Positions 35,534 through 47,659 are shown, numbered from the stretch's first letter. The stretch is DNA of 64,000 bases from Anaspis maculata (GCA_949128115.1 OX421966.1:37651042-37715041); one strand, 5' to 3'. Program-made: numbers and translations. Notes: generated by a model from the sequence alone, not told the origin.

Positions 35534-35809
35534 ACCCAAATACATGAGGGGATTGTGAAGCTACTAGCGGTGCTTATTTGATTATTGTTGAAATAAGGCG
35601 AACCGAGAGGCGAACCCTTATCACGTGAAAATTACTGGAATGTCATTTGATTGGAATTTTGACAAACGACCGGTTCTCTGTGGTGAATTGCGAGCATTTT
35701 CAATTTTTTACAACTGGCACGAACACCTAAAAAACCCCAGTGTTGCACTATTATAGTTAGCCCTGTACCATGGGATCAGGATCCAGTCAATCCGCGGAAA
35801 GGAACTAAC

Positions 35810-37230
35810 ACTTGAATAAAACCACAGAAAAACCAGCTGTTCCCTTTCTGTTTTTTCCTCATTTTCCGACACAACAATGGCAATTGAACGAGCGTGGCAA
35901 GGGCCCGCAGTTCATCCATGTTTCTTCTTCATTCAACCATAATATAAAAAAAACTGCCGCCCCTGTATACGCCGCCTCCGACAAAGAGCTCGCCAACCGA
36001 AATATTTAGTTACAGAAAGGCGACAAAAACTACCGTTTTCCTTGCTGCTTCAATATTATTGGAAGAAAATTGAACGTCGCCATCGCTATCATACGCCGTC
36101 CTCAAAAAATCAAGAACGGTAGTAGTCACAGAGACAAGACAAAAACCATCGGGTCCATTGTCCTTTCGACATCACGGGGCATACAGTGATCATCGTCGCT
36201 GCTGCCCTCATACTCTATCCCCGGTGAAAGGCTCGGTAATCAAAGAGGTCACAGAAACGCGACACAAGCCACGGTTTCGCTTGTTTCTCTACAATCAGCG
36301 ATAGAAATGTACCACGCCGTCATCATGCATCCCCCCCCCAAGAATTCGAGAACAATAGGAATTACAGAGACCGAACTAATATTATTGTGTTCTTTGTCCT
36401 TTCGACGTCACGGGAGTTTGAAAAAGTGATCATATCGCTATCGCTCCCATATACCGTGTCTCCGGCAAAGAACTCGAGAGAAGGGGAAGTTACAGAGATG
36501 CGACAAATAGAAATCACCGTTTTGTTTGTTCCTTCCACATCAAAGGATCAAAACGGTATCCACCAGTTCCACCACCGCGGCCGCCATTACGACGCCTCCA
36601 AACAAGAAATCGAGATCGGCAGAAACCGGACAAAAAACGTCGTGTTCTTTGCCCCTTCGACATCACAGTAAGGGAGAACAGTGACCATCGCTGCCGCCGC
36701 TCTTATGCGCTGCCCCCCAAAAAAGACTCGAGAAACTGACATAGTAGAATCATAACAAGAATGTCAAGGATACACTAATCTTATGGTGCATGATTGGATA
36801 TTTTCGATCCCTTCAGATGCAGAGTGTATGAAATGTAAATTAAAGCTGAATCAGGAGCGAGAAAAGAAGGCGGAGTCTGCGGGCTTCAAGTGTGATGTTT
36901 TCCTGTCGCCAGTAATGATCCACGTGACGGTTTTGCGCGCCTCTCCCTTACATTACGGTAGTTACATCTCGAGTGTCCTCGCCGAGCTCATAAACGCACC
37001 AACGAAATTCGAAAAGCTCCATCACATCAAGAGTGTAGCAACTTAATGAGCAACTACTATGATGCCGTGTAATCCGACTCTCATCGTTACCTCCACTTTC
37101 CACATCAAAAAGAAACCGCCGCCAGTCGAGCGTGTGCCGCCCTCTATATACGACTTGCCCGCAAAAGGCAACCGAATAAGGAGAAAAATTTATAATTTAC
37201 TTGCGAGAGAGCGTGAGTTCTTCAAAGCGA
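35810..37230. repeat. Degenerate tandem array, ~120-bp period
   Basis: The phrase TTACAGAGACGCGACAAAAACCACCGTTTTC, in variant forms, recurs near 36010, 36126, 36248, 36360, 36490 and 36617. Each occurrence is followed by a CTTTCGACATCACGG variant and then by CATACGCCGCCTCC..AAGAACTCGAGAA variants. Weaker units extend to both sides. The open frames here (36387-36671, 36783-37046) follow the repeat and are probably not genes. Confidence 0.7.
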
Positions 37231-37645
37231 AAGCCCATGTTTACCCGAGGTAGGTACGTATAAATAGTAAGTATATATCTAAAATAAAAATTGTTCTTAA
37301 GCCTTCCGGAATAAGATTGTCGAGCGTAGCTAGCAGTAGGTACAGGTGTTTCAAATATGACTGCAACTTTACCACTCAACACAATTATTGTTGACATATT
37401 CATTCTGTTCGTAGATTCTTGAAACGTAATCTTGCTAACAAACGAGTTGCTATGGCTGCGCTTTCTCAAGTAGCTTATTATAGTCAGATTGGTAGGTAAC
37501 ATGCAATTTACGAATAAAATCTTAGCACATTTCCTTCTGTCGAGTTATTCAGCAGCCTGCGCCTGCAGCAATCTTGTTGCTAGAGCTTCTAATCCATTTT
37601 TGAAGTGGTCGAATATGGCGAAAACATAACAAGCTGTGTCGCTAA

Positions 37646-37793
37646 CCTCGGGTTCCACCAAAATTTTAACAGCAGATTAAATCTATCACGCTGATATAAG
37701 TTGCTATGCACCAGCCAATAGGATTTCCAGTTGCTTAGTTACTATCAGAGTGATAAAGTTATCGCGTTGATAAAAGTTTGGTGGAACCCGAGG
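37646..37793. mobile_element. MITE with CCTCGGGTTCCACC ends and TAA duplication
   Basis: A 148-bp element. Inverted ends of about 16 bp match perfectly (CCTCGGGTTCCACCAAA) and weaker pairing continues inward (TTTTA, CTATCAC/TATCACTCTGATA). It is flanked by TAA at 37643-37645 and 37794-37796. PIF/Harbinger-like. Confidence 0.8.
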
Positions 37794-37796
37794 TAA

Positions 37797-39616
37797 GATA
37801 CATAGTTGCGAAGAATCAACATTTAGGCACTTGAACAGGCATCAAAAGCTGACTGAATGGTTTGTTTGATTAGTAGCTTGACTTGAGTGGAAGACCATGT
37901 TCGTCAAGCATAAGCATCGGCAATAATACTCAACTGACACAGCTGCAATAATGTCTATTATCACTCACATTGAAATTCTGTCGCCACTGATGTCGATACA
38001 CTTTGTAGATACACAAAACAGATGCTATGTTCAGAGAGTTGAAGCAGGGGACAAATCGATTGAGATTGGATTTTCTATAGGTATATAGATAATATGCACT
38101 GTGCACAAGGCATAATCGGCGAGTCGCGTCTCTATCTGCAGGACGTGCTCTTATTCATGGGCACATACACACAGAGCTACGCTACAGGTCAAGTCTGCCA
38201 GATAAGGTGGAATATAAACGGATAAACGTATCTCGTTATTTTTGTTTCTCTTTTGATCTCGTCTTACTCTCCTAAATGACAGGGGGTGAAAAGCCTCACC
38301 AGACGCGACGAACCTGGGATCGACAAGGACACCCCATTTTATAACTCATCTCGGATCTCGCAAACATTTTCGGTCTTGCATGATTAGGATCTCGTTCTGG
38401 TATTGCCGCGGCAAAACGGCAAAAGAGAGCACAATAATAATTAGACAACGCATCCTGTTTCCTTGGAGAAGGAAATGCCTGCGCGTACAGCAGTTCCCGG
38501 TATAAAGCTTTACGAGTCTGCACGCTCCGACGACCTTATTATTTTTGGTTCTTCTACATCTGATTTATACACGACGAAATGCTCACGGGCTTTGCATAAG
38601 CATCCAATTTGAGACGGATAATAAATATAAGACGACACACTCATATTCAAGATCTCCATCTTCGAACGTAAATGATCGAGGACTTAGGATTGGGTTGATG
38701 TCGTTAAGTCGGCGAAGAGCGCGGGATTTTGATATTCTAACTATGACTTACGGGATTATGTCTTGCAAATGCTGCAAGGCGATAGTAGAGTAAATTATGG
38801 ATTACGCCGGCGTGTACTGAATCACAACAGAAACCATCGCCATCGCGATATAGAAGCGAGTGAGGCACGTGAATATTTTTATAGGTGTGATGTGTCCCTA
38901 ACTGTCCAGACAAAACATTAGGGAAAATTCAAACGAACTAAGCAGAGGAGCCTTATCGCAATAAGAGGACATTTTCTTACACATTTTTTCAGCAGCATTG
39001 AACGAATGGATTGTGAAATTTCATCAATGACTGGGACGTGACACGCAAGGAAAGCTTCATTTGTAGAAAGATTTCATAAAAATGGCAAATTACATAGGCA
39101 CCTACCTAACCAGGATCACAGGATGCAAGTATTGTTATATTAGCCCTGCAGAATATGAACTGTACTGCAAAACACTCTCCCATGAGCCGTAAATTTCGCT
39201 AGTCATATTAAAAAACTTCCTTAAATTCCGAAGTTCCAGCGCCGTGCTTGGTGGCGTCGCAAAGGAAATAAATCAGGTAGGAACATGAATTAAGTAAATT
39301 GTAAGACAATTTTAGCCAAGCAGATTAAGGTTGGATTAGTGCGAACGCCATACAATGGAGAAATATAAAGCTAATTTAGGTTAACTACGCAGGGATATCG
39401 GAATAGAACCGTGACTCTGAAGCGACACAACAAGCCGGAGAGCCAAGTCCAATTTCTCGAATTCGTATAATTTTGAATTAAAATCAAGTAAATAATTGTC
39501 AAACCGCACGATTTGTTTTCCAGATCCTCGCTCGGCGGAAGTGCGTCATCAGTGAGCTGCCCTTCATGCAGATGCGTAATATTGCGTCGTACAATATACA
39601 TATTGTAATCTCTCAA
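37797..39616. other. No gene recognised
   Basis: No motif-bearing frame and no clear repeat found on either strand. Confidence 0.45.
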
Positions 39617-39721
39617 CCCACCCCTCTTATAAAAATAAACTTTCCCCGAAGAAGAAGAAGCCCACCCCTCTTATAAAAATAAACTTTCCCCGAAGAAGAA
39701 GAAGAAGAAGAAGAAGAAGAA
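39617..39721. repeat. 44-bp tandem duplication and (GAA)n
   Basis: CCCACCCCTCTTATAAAAAT... at 39617-39660 is repeated at 39661-39704, and the second copy ends in a longer (GAA)n run that reaches about 39721. Confidence 0.9.
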
Positions 39722-41415
39722 TCCCCTTTAAGTTGAAGACTTAGTTTGGCCAAAGTTCGTGTTTGTCTAGTATTGTTTGTTAGGACTTTCGTTGTTCCGT
39801 AGTTACCCAAGGTAGTACAGGTAAGTGAAGGCTTGGAAATGAAACGCAGAGACTTCAAAATCAACAAAGAACAATTTTATTCCAAAGACAAATATATCGA
39901 CTCATGTGCAATCATGCAATATCAATTCAATTACCCCACCCTCCCACTATTTGAAATGCAGTGTGTAAGCCACTGATGCAGAGAGAATAAGAGAAAGACG
40001 AGAGAGAGTATCGCTCTCGCTGGAACAGATCATATTAGTTCCAGTAACCTAGATTGTTGAGGAACCTGTAAGCAGGAAAGAATACTGCAGACCAAGTGCT
40101 CAGCGCAGTGTAGCCACTTGGCGCAGTGTGAAACAGAGACAAAGGTTTATTAGTAAGTTCTACGGTGACCTAAGTTGACGAGGGATCTGTAGGGAAAATA
40201 GATAAGATTTTGGCAAGGACAGTGGCCGAGCACTGCTGCAGAAAGAAGAGGGAGAACATATGACATACAAATCAATAACAATCAATATTACCAATAAAAC
40301 GAAACTGTGAATAATCACAGTACATGGGTTCATACATAATAAACATGGTCAATGAAATCATCATCAGTTATTTATCACAATAAATACCACCACTTGATTC
40401 AATGTAAATCAACAATATCAACAACCAGGTCTCAACAGTTGAAGACGTATATTATTTAATAAGATAACAACGTAAGGAAAGATATTTTCTCTCACGAGAT
40501 ACCCTTCTCTCACAAGACACGACAGTAAGAAAAACATCTGTTGTGTGCAGATCCCTTTCTCTCACAAGATCCAGGCATGGATACAGAAGATAGTTGATCA
40601 GTGTAATATGTAACATGGTAAACAGAAATATGAAGAAATCATTAAAGCAATTCAACTCAGATGGAGGAGAATAGCCCGACCAGGTACATCAAGTATGACA
40701 GCATACCTCGGAGCTCTCAAAACCACGTCACCTGTTCTACAGGTCATCGCTTTGTTGTCTCGCCAGAGCCTGTCTCTCATGGTAGCTCGGTTTCAGGTCA
40801 TCTGGATATCTTGTGGCGACATCGTTCTACTCTTTCGTCTCTCTCAAGCATCAACAACAGTGATCCACAGGCTACGTGTATTCCCTTTATCCCCTGAACG
40901 TTATTATCCCGTTAATTGTTACAATAATTGACTTTTCTTTGACAGGCAACAAAGGAGCTAAATAACTTATCTTTGAGCGTTCTAAAGGCACGGCAGCTAT
41001 ACTCTGGAGGTCTTCAACATCGGACGAGACTTGAACCTTCTCTTTTCTATGATCTGGAGCAGGAAATACCCAGTTTTTCCTGTGTTCTTCTCTCAGACAT
41101 CTGCCGTCGCTTTTTACACTTTTTCAACTCCCCGTTACTTGACGACGGCCTCCCCTTTTTCAGGTGTATTACCAAAGCTCACGATGTTTTCAAATTTAAT
41201 TCTTTATAGGCTGAAGAGCCGGTCGATTTCAATATATAGGTAATTTGAAAGAGTATTTGGCGTTCAACAACTCTTCTACAAGAAGCTTCTGTGGAAATTT
41301 CTCTTAGCAACTCCTAGTACCAAATGAAGTAGAAGCAAATACCTACTTGCTTCTTTTAATTCCACGACTCATTAAGAACGACGTAGTTTTTCATGTCTCC
41401 TGTGAACTATGACTA
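39722..41415. other. No gene recognised
   Basis: 40020-40260 contains two diverged copies of a GTTCCAGTAACCTAG..GAGGAACCTGTAAGCAGG-like segment, and 40480-40580 has repeated TTCTCTCACAAGA. It resembles retroelement leader or LTR sequence, but no coding motif supports this. Confidence 0.35.
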
Positions 41416-41622
41416 GGAAGCGGGAACAATGATTAACATAACTGCATCTTGCAAACTTTGACTGGAGAATGAATAAGCATGCATGCATGATTCTTGCACA
41501 GAAAAATTGTCTAGATTTTCTGGAACGCGATCCCGAGTCCTGATTTGCCTGACCAGCTGATTCCACAGATGCTCGATATGGTTTATTTCTGGAATGATAG
41601 CCGGCCATGATGGGCAGGCGTG
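41416..41622 (-). pseudogene. Tc1-like transposase C-terminal fragment
   Basis: The minus-strand translation contains SWPAIIPEINHIEHLW followed by a basic helix (RQIRTRDRVPENL). This corresponds to the W-P-A-x-S-P-D-L-N-P-I-E-H-L-W block with the third catalytic acidic residue of Tc1-family (DD34E) transposases. The expected D-L-N-P is altered, so the enzyme is inactive. The preceding part appears to resume at 42577 beyond the inserted hAT-like element. Confidence 0.75.
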
Positions 41623-42575
41623 CAGGGCCGATTCTGGCTCGTTGGCCGCCCTTGTGCGAAAAATCTTTGGCCGCCCGCCAGCTGTAGCCCCGCAGAAATT
41701 TTCTAACGAGGGCATCCGGGCTCTCTAGAAATTGCGCCGCAGGCGATTTTGTTCACTTTTGCGGGCCTGAAACCGCCAAAGCCCCCCTCATTTTAAACAA
41801 AACTATAAACAATTATGATCTATTTTGCGCTGAGGATCAAGGTGCGTCCATGGCCACCTCACTTCAGCATATCTCTCGGCATATCCTATATAGATGAGTT
41901 TTTATAGGCGCTTATACCAATTCATATGTAGGTGAGTATATTGATTTTGTAGTTAAATGGAATCAAAAAAAGCTGTTCAAATAGATGGTTGTTTATTGAT
42001 AAGAAGGCAAAACCCAGAAGAAGGTCATAATTATTAGTGAAATATAATTATAATATTAGACAAACCTAATACATATTTGGTATATAAAAGGTAAATACCC
42101 AGGTCTATGAGTAAGTAGGTACTAAGTACTATGTACTACTATATCAAGGGTCGGTATTTCCGAGGGTATTTCCATTCCCTCAAAAAGTTTTGAATAGGCT
42201 ATTTGTCAAATAAACCCTGCGCAGAGCGTAGAGCGCAAAGTTCATCAGCCAAACAGACTATCCGAAATGTTACCAAGAGATAAAAATTCTTGCCCTTCCT
42301 CAGATACTTATCTGAGAAAGAAGTCTAATATCTATGATAGTTGACGCAGGGCGGCCGCCTCGCCTCCATTCTTGACAACCTGTTGTATTTTTTCGGCAAC
42401 TGAAAAATCACAATTTACGCAGGGCGGCCGCTTTCGGTCTCGAAAATCATAACATCAATTCCTTTTTCGACACTCAATTTTTCGTTAGAAAAAATTGGGC
42501 GACTTTTCGCCGCCCTTGAATTTTGGCCGCCCTTGTGCAGGGGCACTCCCAGCACACCACTCAGAATCGGCCCTG
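41623..42575. mobile_element. hAT-like non-autonomous element
   Basis: Ends are CAGGGCCGATTCTG at 41623 and its complement ending at 42575, and both ends carry the subterminal phrase GGCCGCCCTTGTGC. CAGGG ends are typical of hAT elements. The flanks share only GGCGT (41617-41621, 42576-42580), so the expected 8-bp duplication is imperfect. The interior has no transposase; two NotI-type GCGGCCGC motifs lie near 42352 and 42425. Confidence 0.7.
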
Positions 42576-42576
42576 G

Positions 42577-42645
42577 GCGTAAGAGGAGAGAATGTTCAGC
42601 AAAATGACAAGTTTTGAAATTGTCAAGGAAATTGTATTGTGTGAT
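42577..42645 (-). pseudogene. Probable upstream part of the same Tc1-like transposase
   Basis: The minus-strand translation LDNFKTCHFAEH resembles the Q-D-N-A-x-x-H region with the second catalytic Asp of Tc1 transposases. Reading across the hAT-like insertion gives an Asp-to-Glu distance of about 31-33 residues, near the 34 expected. The fragment is short and degraded. Confidence 0.45.
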
Positions 42646-43086
42646 GGTGTGGAGTTAGAGACCCTGATTGAGGAAAGACACAGGGTCAAAAGGGATAATT
42701 GATAATTGATTGCAAGTTGTTACCATTGCAGTGCAAGCACCAAACATCTAAAAATACACCGATACCGCAATATAGGTATAGATTAGGGCAATGAGATTTG
42801 GCGTGGCCATACTTTATACCAAAATAAGCAACTTGAGAGTGATTCTTCGCAAGTAATCTCATGAGTAGTAATGATTTGCTCCAAAATCATGCAGATTAAA
42901 TAAATTGAATTTTGAACTTCATCTTCCAAAGCTCGAAGAATAAACGAGCTCAGTTTTTTGAACTATTTTTCCCGTGCTTCGCCAACGTCTGTCACAACGC
43001 ACACAGGAGGTAATGCGCAATTTTAATCACCCTATACAATTCAGAGCATATAATCAGTATTATGTCCTATGATGAATGTAACGTAT
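42646..43086. other. No gene recognised
   Basis: Short AT-rich interval between the Tc1/hAT nest and the solo LTR. Nothing supported. Confidence 0.45.
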
Positions 43087-43572
43087 TGTTACGAGCGGCG
43101 ATCCCGTACATATTGGTGAACACGCGATCTTTCTCGATTCTTCCATCCACGGCCGCAGTGTACAAATGCGTGGAGCTCTGGACATTTCTAGAGTGTGCGA
43201 GAAGGCATTGGAATGCATGGAGACTCCAACTTTCGATCAAGGTATAGACAATACAAATAGAGAAGACCATATGTTATCACCACCGTCGTCACGGATATTG
43301 GGGCATCAAAAATCAGCCAACCATTTTGTGAATGATGGGCTCGTCTGGTTCCTACGCAACCGTAAAAATCCGGGACGACTATGGTCTTTTCTATTTGTAT
43401 TGTCTATACATCTGTCCACTTTGGCGGAGGTGCCAATTCCAGAACACATGGAAAGCACGCGGAAGGTGTGTGTGTGTGTGATTATTCAGGAATGGTCTAG
43501 AAACCGCATATGCCAGGCACTATGGAATTTGCTGGGGGTGGAAAGGAAGTTCGGGAACGCTGTTCGGAGGCC

Positions 43573-43608
43573 TTATATAAGGCATCAGCCGGCAGCTCGC
43601 GGCAGTAT
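43573..43608 (+). promoter_or_regulatory. LTR core promoter: TATA box and initiator
   Basis: TTATATAAGG at 43573-43582, with GGCAGTATTG at 43601 placing an arthropod-type CAGT initiator about 31 bp downstream. The AATAAA at 43703-43708 would end the R region. Confidence 0.7.
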
Positions 43609-43702
43609 TGAATTGGATAGCGAGCGATAACAAGCGAAGTACCTGCGATATAATTCCAAGTAGATCATTGGTTGGCGTGTAGTTATTGTAGTAGTACGCG
43701 GT

Positions 43703-43708
43703 AATAAA
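43703..43708 (+). terminator. LTR polyadenylation signal
   Basis: AATAAA about 100 bp downstream of the inferred start site, and also present (on the minus strand) in the related LTR at 13209-14184. Confidence 0.6.
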
Positions 43709-43774
43709 CAGTGTATGTTTAAAACGATTGTCTCAATTATATTCGAACCCGTACGCGAAATATCGTAACAGTAT

Positions 43775-45278
43775 TCACCTGTTTCAGTTCTTTGGATACA
43801 AATGTTCTACTTTTGAATTTTCTTTTTCACCATGTGTGTGCTTGGTTGGTGCTGATATCTACAAGGCATGTCTCAATCACAAGAGACCTTAAGTAATAAC
43901 ACCTATGTATACCAGGTGCAACCTCGGCATCATAAAATTCAAGGTTCATACAGTTTCCAATTCTTAGCATCCGGATTATTTTGCCTTTCTTGCTTACTTT
44001 AGCAAGTTGTTGGCTGCGATTACTATAATCTTGAAGAGAGGTAAAGTCAGCAAGGGAATCTTGTGATGGGCATGCATGTAGTGTTGGTTGCGGACACTCA
44101 TGCATGCAAGCTTATTCAGTCTTCCGCCAGACACTGAGCTGCAGACGTTTATTCTTTACCTCCGACAGCTCTTGCAAACACCAAACTAATACAAATCTGA
44201 GAAAATAGGCCGGGCGTTACGCAGTAACCGTGTTATTTATCGACGAGAATTGATCAATCCATTGAAAACTGCTTTAAGGGGTTGATGAATAGTTCTTGTC
44301 GGAAGGGTATATTAGCTCAAAGCAAACGTTTTACAAGTCACGTGAAAGAAGCCAATCCGGAATTGCTCTGCACAGATAGCCGGGGCTGAATAACGACGGC
44401 TTCAGCCCACTATCGCAGGCCACTAAAATGCTTACAATAGATAGCAGCATTGTTGCGGTTATCTCTTCTCCACTGGCTGCTGTTGCTGTTACTGCGGCTC
44501 AAGCTACAAGCTCCCTATACACAGCGATGAGATCAATTTTATAGTATTTGTGCATTTCCGGTTTTGAGGTTGTGTCGAGAAAAGCAGGAATGACGATCCA
44601 GGGAATTCGAGAGGAAATGTCGAAGATTAAATGCGCCGCTGCTGTTCCTTTCCTCTTGACTGATCGGATTTTCAATGACTCCTTCTCCCCCGGTTTCCCG
44701 GTTCTCTTGCAACGGGATACCCCAAAATAAATATTTCTCATATGTTGCACAAGAGAATTGCCATGTCTCCGTATAATCGCACAGCGACGACGACAACGTA
44801 AAGAACGTAGAGAGATGGACGTCAATGGCTGGCGGATGCTCTTTTCCGACGACGACGATTTACAAAATTAAAACGTCAAGATAATTCGCAGAGATACAGA
44901 ACTGCTGTGGAATGAAAGGTCAAAAAACAATGACCTGGACGCAAAATAAGACGATAAAATATTTCGATAGCGATCTTTGCTCCCCTGGCAAGGACGAAGC
45001 GGGGTAGGGCATGGGGTGACTCGACGTCGAAAGATAATGGTGAATTAGAACGACTTCTCAGCTGAATTGGTTGAGTGGATAGGTACATATTGTATTTTGG
45101 ATTCGATTCGGGGAGATGAGTTCCATCGGGCCTGTAGGCCTTGCTTGTGAGCCGATAGTATCACCTCCTCAGACGGATTCACCGAGCCGCAATGTGATGC
45201 TTGGATGCTTGATATTCGGTCCATCTAAGCAGGTACTGGGTGCTTTTCACTAGACGGTACAAATATCACCAGACAGCA
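43775..45278. other. No gene recognised
   Basis: An Ala/Ser-rich 38-codon frame (MLTIDSSIVAVISS..., 44428-44544) opens with an ATG but has no supporting context. No repeats noticed. Confidence 0.4.
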
Positions 45279-45600
45279 CATCCCATATAGCACAGGATAT
45301 CTTATGGACGTCCATTTCAAGTGCATATCAAGTCCTCATGTCCATGGACTTGATTGGGACATCCATAAGACATCCATTTAGGGAACATTCTATGGATGTA
45401 CAGAAACGACGACCCATGGACGTCTTTCATGGACCACTTTATGGACATTCTTTATTTTCAACATCTAAACATATAGAGTCCATTGCCATAAAAAAAATGT
45501 GACAAGGTACAGCTATTATTTTTCAGTTGTGGCTATTTCGACAGCAACAAAAACAAGTTGAGAGTTGACTCACAATTCAAAAATTAGGCCAACGGGCCTA

Positions 45601-47042
45601 ATAGTCCAGGAATTAAAAAAAAAATAGCGAACAAAAATGATAACTAGCCGGATTTTTGTATATAAGCTCAGTTAAGCATGTAGTTCAACATAATAAAAGT
45701 CCTCAAGAATCCGGTGTGAGCTTCGGCCGTTGTGGCCTCGAAGAACTTGAGGATCAGTTTTTCGTGTTTATCTCGTAAACGATGGCACTTAAAGGAGAAG
45801 CACTTGGAGCGAAATTGTTGGAAATTGTGTTGTCTACAAGAAAGGTCCTTACATATTCCATCATCAGTCCACTCCTTCTTCGTCAAAACACAAGAAAAGC
45901 TAAATAGTCCAGATGCTCGATGCCGAAGACTGTTCGGACCTTGAGTTTTATGATGGCAGGGTGCCACTTGGTAGAGGTGTTGTTCGATCCATTCTCTTTT
46001 GATTGAAACTTAATGCCATCAATACCAACTATGCCGGCGGCATATACAGGGTGACATAAAAATAAAAAGTTGAACAAATGTACCTCAAGAACCAAAATAG
46101 GAGAAGACATGTAAGTCGCCAAAAATATTTCTAATTTCATGACCATGAAGTCGTCGTGAACTTGAATCAAATATGTTGAGCCGTTTCTGAAATATCTTCA
46201 GAAGACTGAAGTCGTTACGAAAAAAAAATAGTTTTCCGTATTTCAGTAATTCTTCAGATCTTGAATCGAAACTTGGTGTTTTGAATCGAAACAATGATAA
46301 ATTACATTTAAAATGAAAAATCAGTGAAAAGCCCTCTCTAGGCCAACTAATTTTAGAAAAAACACTGTCAACTTTTTTTCTGATAAGTAGACGAAAATAT
46401 ATATTTTTTTTGTAACAACTTCAGTCTTTTGGAGATATTTCAAGAACGGCTCAAGATATTCAATTCCAGTTTACGGCGACTTCATGACCATGAAATCAGA
46501 ATAATTTATGGCGATTTACATGTCTTCACCTATTTTGGTTCTCGAGGTACAAATGTTTAACTTTTAATTTTTATTTCACCCTGTATATGCCGCCGGCATA
46601 GTTCGTCTTGATGGCTTCAAGTTTCAACCAAAAGAAAGTGGATCAAACAACACCTCTACAAAGTGGTACTCCGCCATCATAAAATTCAAGGTCCATACCA
46701 GTCTTCAGCATCGAGCATCTGGACTATTTTTATTTTCTTGTGTTTTGACGAAGAAGGAGATGACTGACGATGAAATGTGTGAGTCCCTTCCTTGTAGACA
46801 ATAAAATTTTCAACAATTTTGTTCCGGGAACTTTTTCCCCAAGTGCTATTGTTCATGAGATATACGCAAAAAACTGATCCTCAAGTTCTTCTCGAGGCCA
46901 CAACGGCCGAAGCTCACACCGGATTCTTGAGGACTTTTACTATGTTGGACTACATGCTTAACTGAGCTTATATACAAAAATCCGGCCAGTTATCATTTTT
47001 GTTCGCTATTTGCGATTTAAAGAGCTAAAATTCCTGGACTAT
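45601..47042. repeat. Large palindrome, arms ~440-455 bp
   Basis: 45601-46042 and 46588-47042 are reverse complements at roughly 85-90 percent by eye. Shared phrases include GTCCTCAAGAATCCGGTGTG, GTATATAAGCTCAG and GCCGGCGGCAT. A separate foldback element (46045-46585) sits exactly between the arms. Confidence 0.85.
46045..46585. mobile_element. 541-bp mariner-like foldback inserted at the palindrome centre
   Basis: Ends are inverted TACAGGGTGA/TACAGGGTGAAATAAAAA, with TA flanks at 46043-46044 and 46586-46587. Its own arms pair for about 180 bp (CCTATTTTGGTTCT, TGACCATGAAGTC, CTTCAGTCTT). No coding frame. Removing it would leave GCCGGCGGCA-TA-TGCCGCCGGC, a perfect palindrome. Confidence 0.8.
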
Positions 47043-47351
47043 AATATCATATTATTATCATTATTATTGCGGTAACTTGAAAGAAACGCCATTTTTCTTA
47101 ATTTACATATTTACATCAGCTCATCAACAGTACCTTTTACTCCTTTTAGTAACTTTAATTCTTGCCGGTTGGCAGAGCTGCGTATACTACTTGTCATCCC
47201 TGTGTCACTACTGTTGCACTATTGTCACTGTGATAGCGTCGCGTCGTTTTCCTCAAACCTCAAACCCGCATATCTTTGTGCAAAGTTTTCTTCGTGCTTT
47301 CCAGTGATTTTTTCAACAAGAAGACATTATAGTGTTCATTGAAAATTGACA

Positions 47352-47659
47352 ATGCCGTCCTGTTCTGTGCCCAGTTGCAAACATTTTGACAAACGGAAAA
47401 ACCCGACATAACCTATTATGTACGATTCCGATGTTTTTATTCCATTTTTTATTTATTACAAAAGAATCGTTCCAGGTTTCCGAAACGACTTGAAGTGGAG
47501 TAGCCATCCCTAGGCCAGGGATCAACAAACATTCATTATTCAGCAGGGCATGTTCGTTCAGATCATTTCTTGGATGATGACTACGAGCGAATTGGATTGC
47601 TTAAGAAACTGAAACCAAATGTAATTCCTTCACTTAATTTGCCTACCCCGAGGCCGTGA
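47352..47659 (+). pseudogene. THAP-domain protein remnant
   Basis: From ATG 47352 the translation MPSCSVPSCKHF has the leading C-x4-C of a THAP zinc finger and stops at a TAA after 19 codons. After frame changes, 47560-47659 reads HVRSDHFLDDDYERIGLLKK and continues KLKPNVIPSLNLP. This matches the C-S-x-H-F...D-Y...L-K-P-x-A-V-P-S part of THAP domains; the conserved Cys before SDHF is Arg here. THAP domains bind DNA. The downstream region (QAIPEAPTTTSQ) reads like a linker. At least one stop and one frame change make it non-functional. Confidence 0.72.

Larger units (their letters stand above)
43087..43770 (+). mobile_element. Solo LTR with 4-bp target duplication
   Basis: 684 bp from TGTTACGAGCGGCG to ATATCGTAACA, so TG..CA with a 7-bp terminal inverted repeat (TGTTACG / CGTAACA). 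GTAT flanks both sides (43083-43086, 43771-43774). It contains its own TATA box, initiator and polyadenylation signal in the right order. No internal retrotransposon sequence adjoins it. A related, interrupted copy lies at 13209-14184. The 4-bp duplication and TGTTACG start fit insect Ty3/gypsy-type LTRs. Confidence 0.88.

Noticed and set aside
36387..36671. 94-residue frame
   Set aside because: Lies within the degenerate ~120-bp tandem array and follows its landmarks.
45088..45140. tRNA-like B box (GATTCGATTC)
   Set aside because: No A box or cloverleaf could be built around it.
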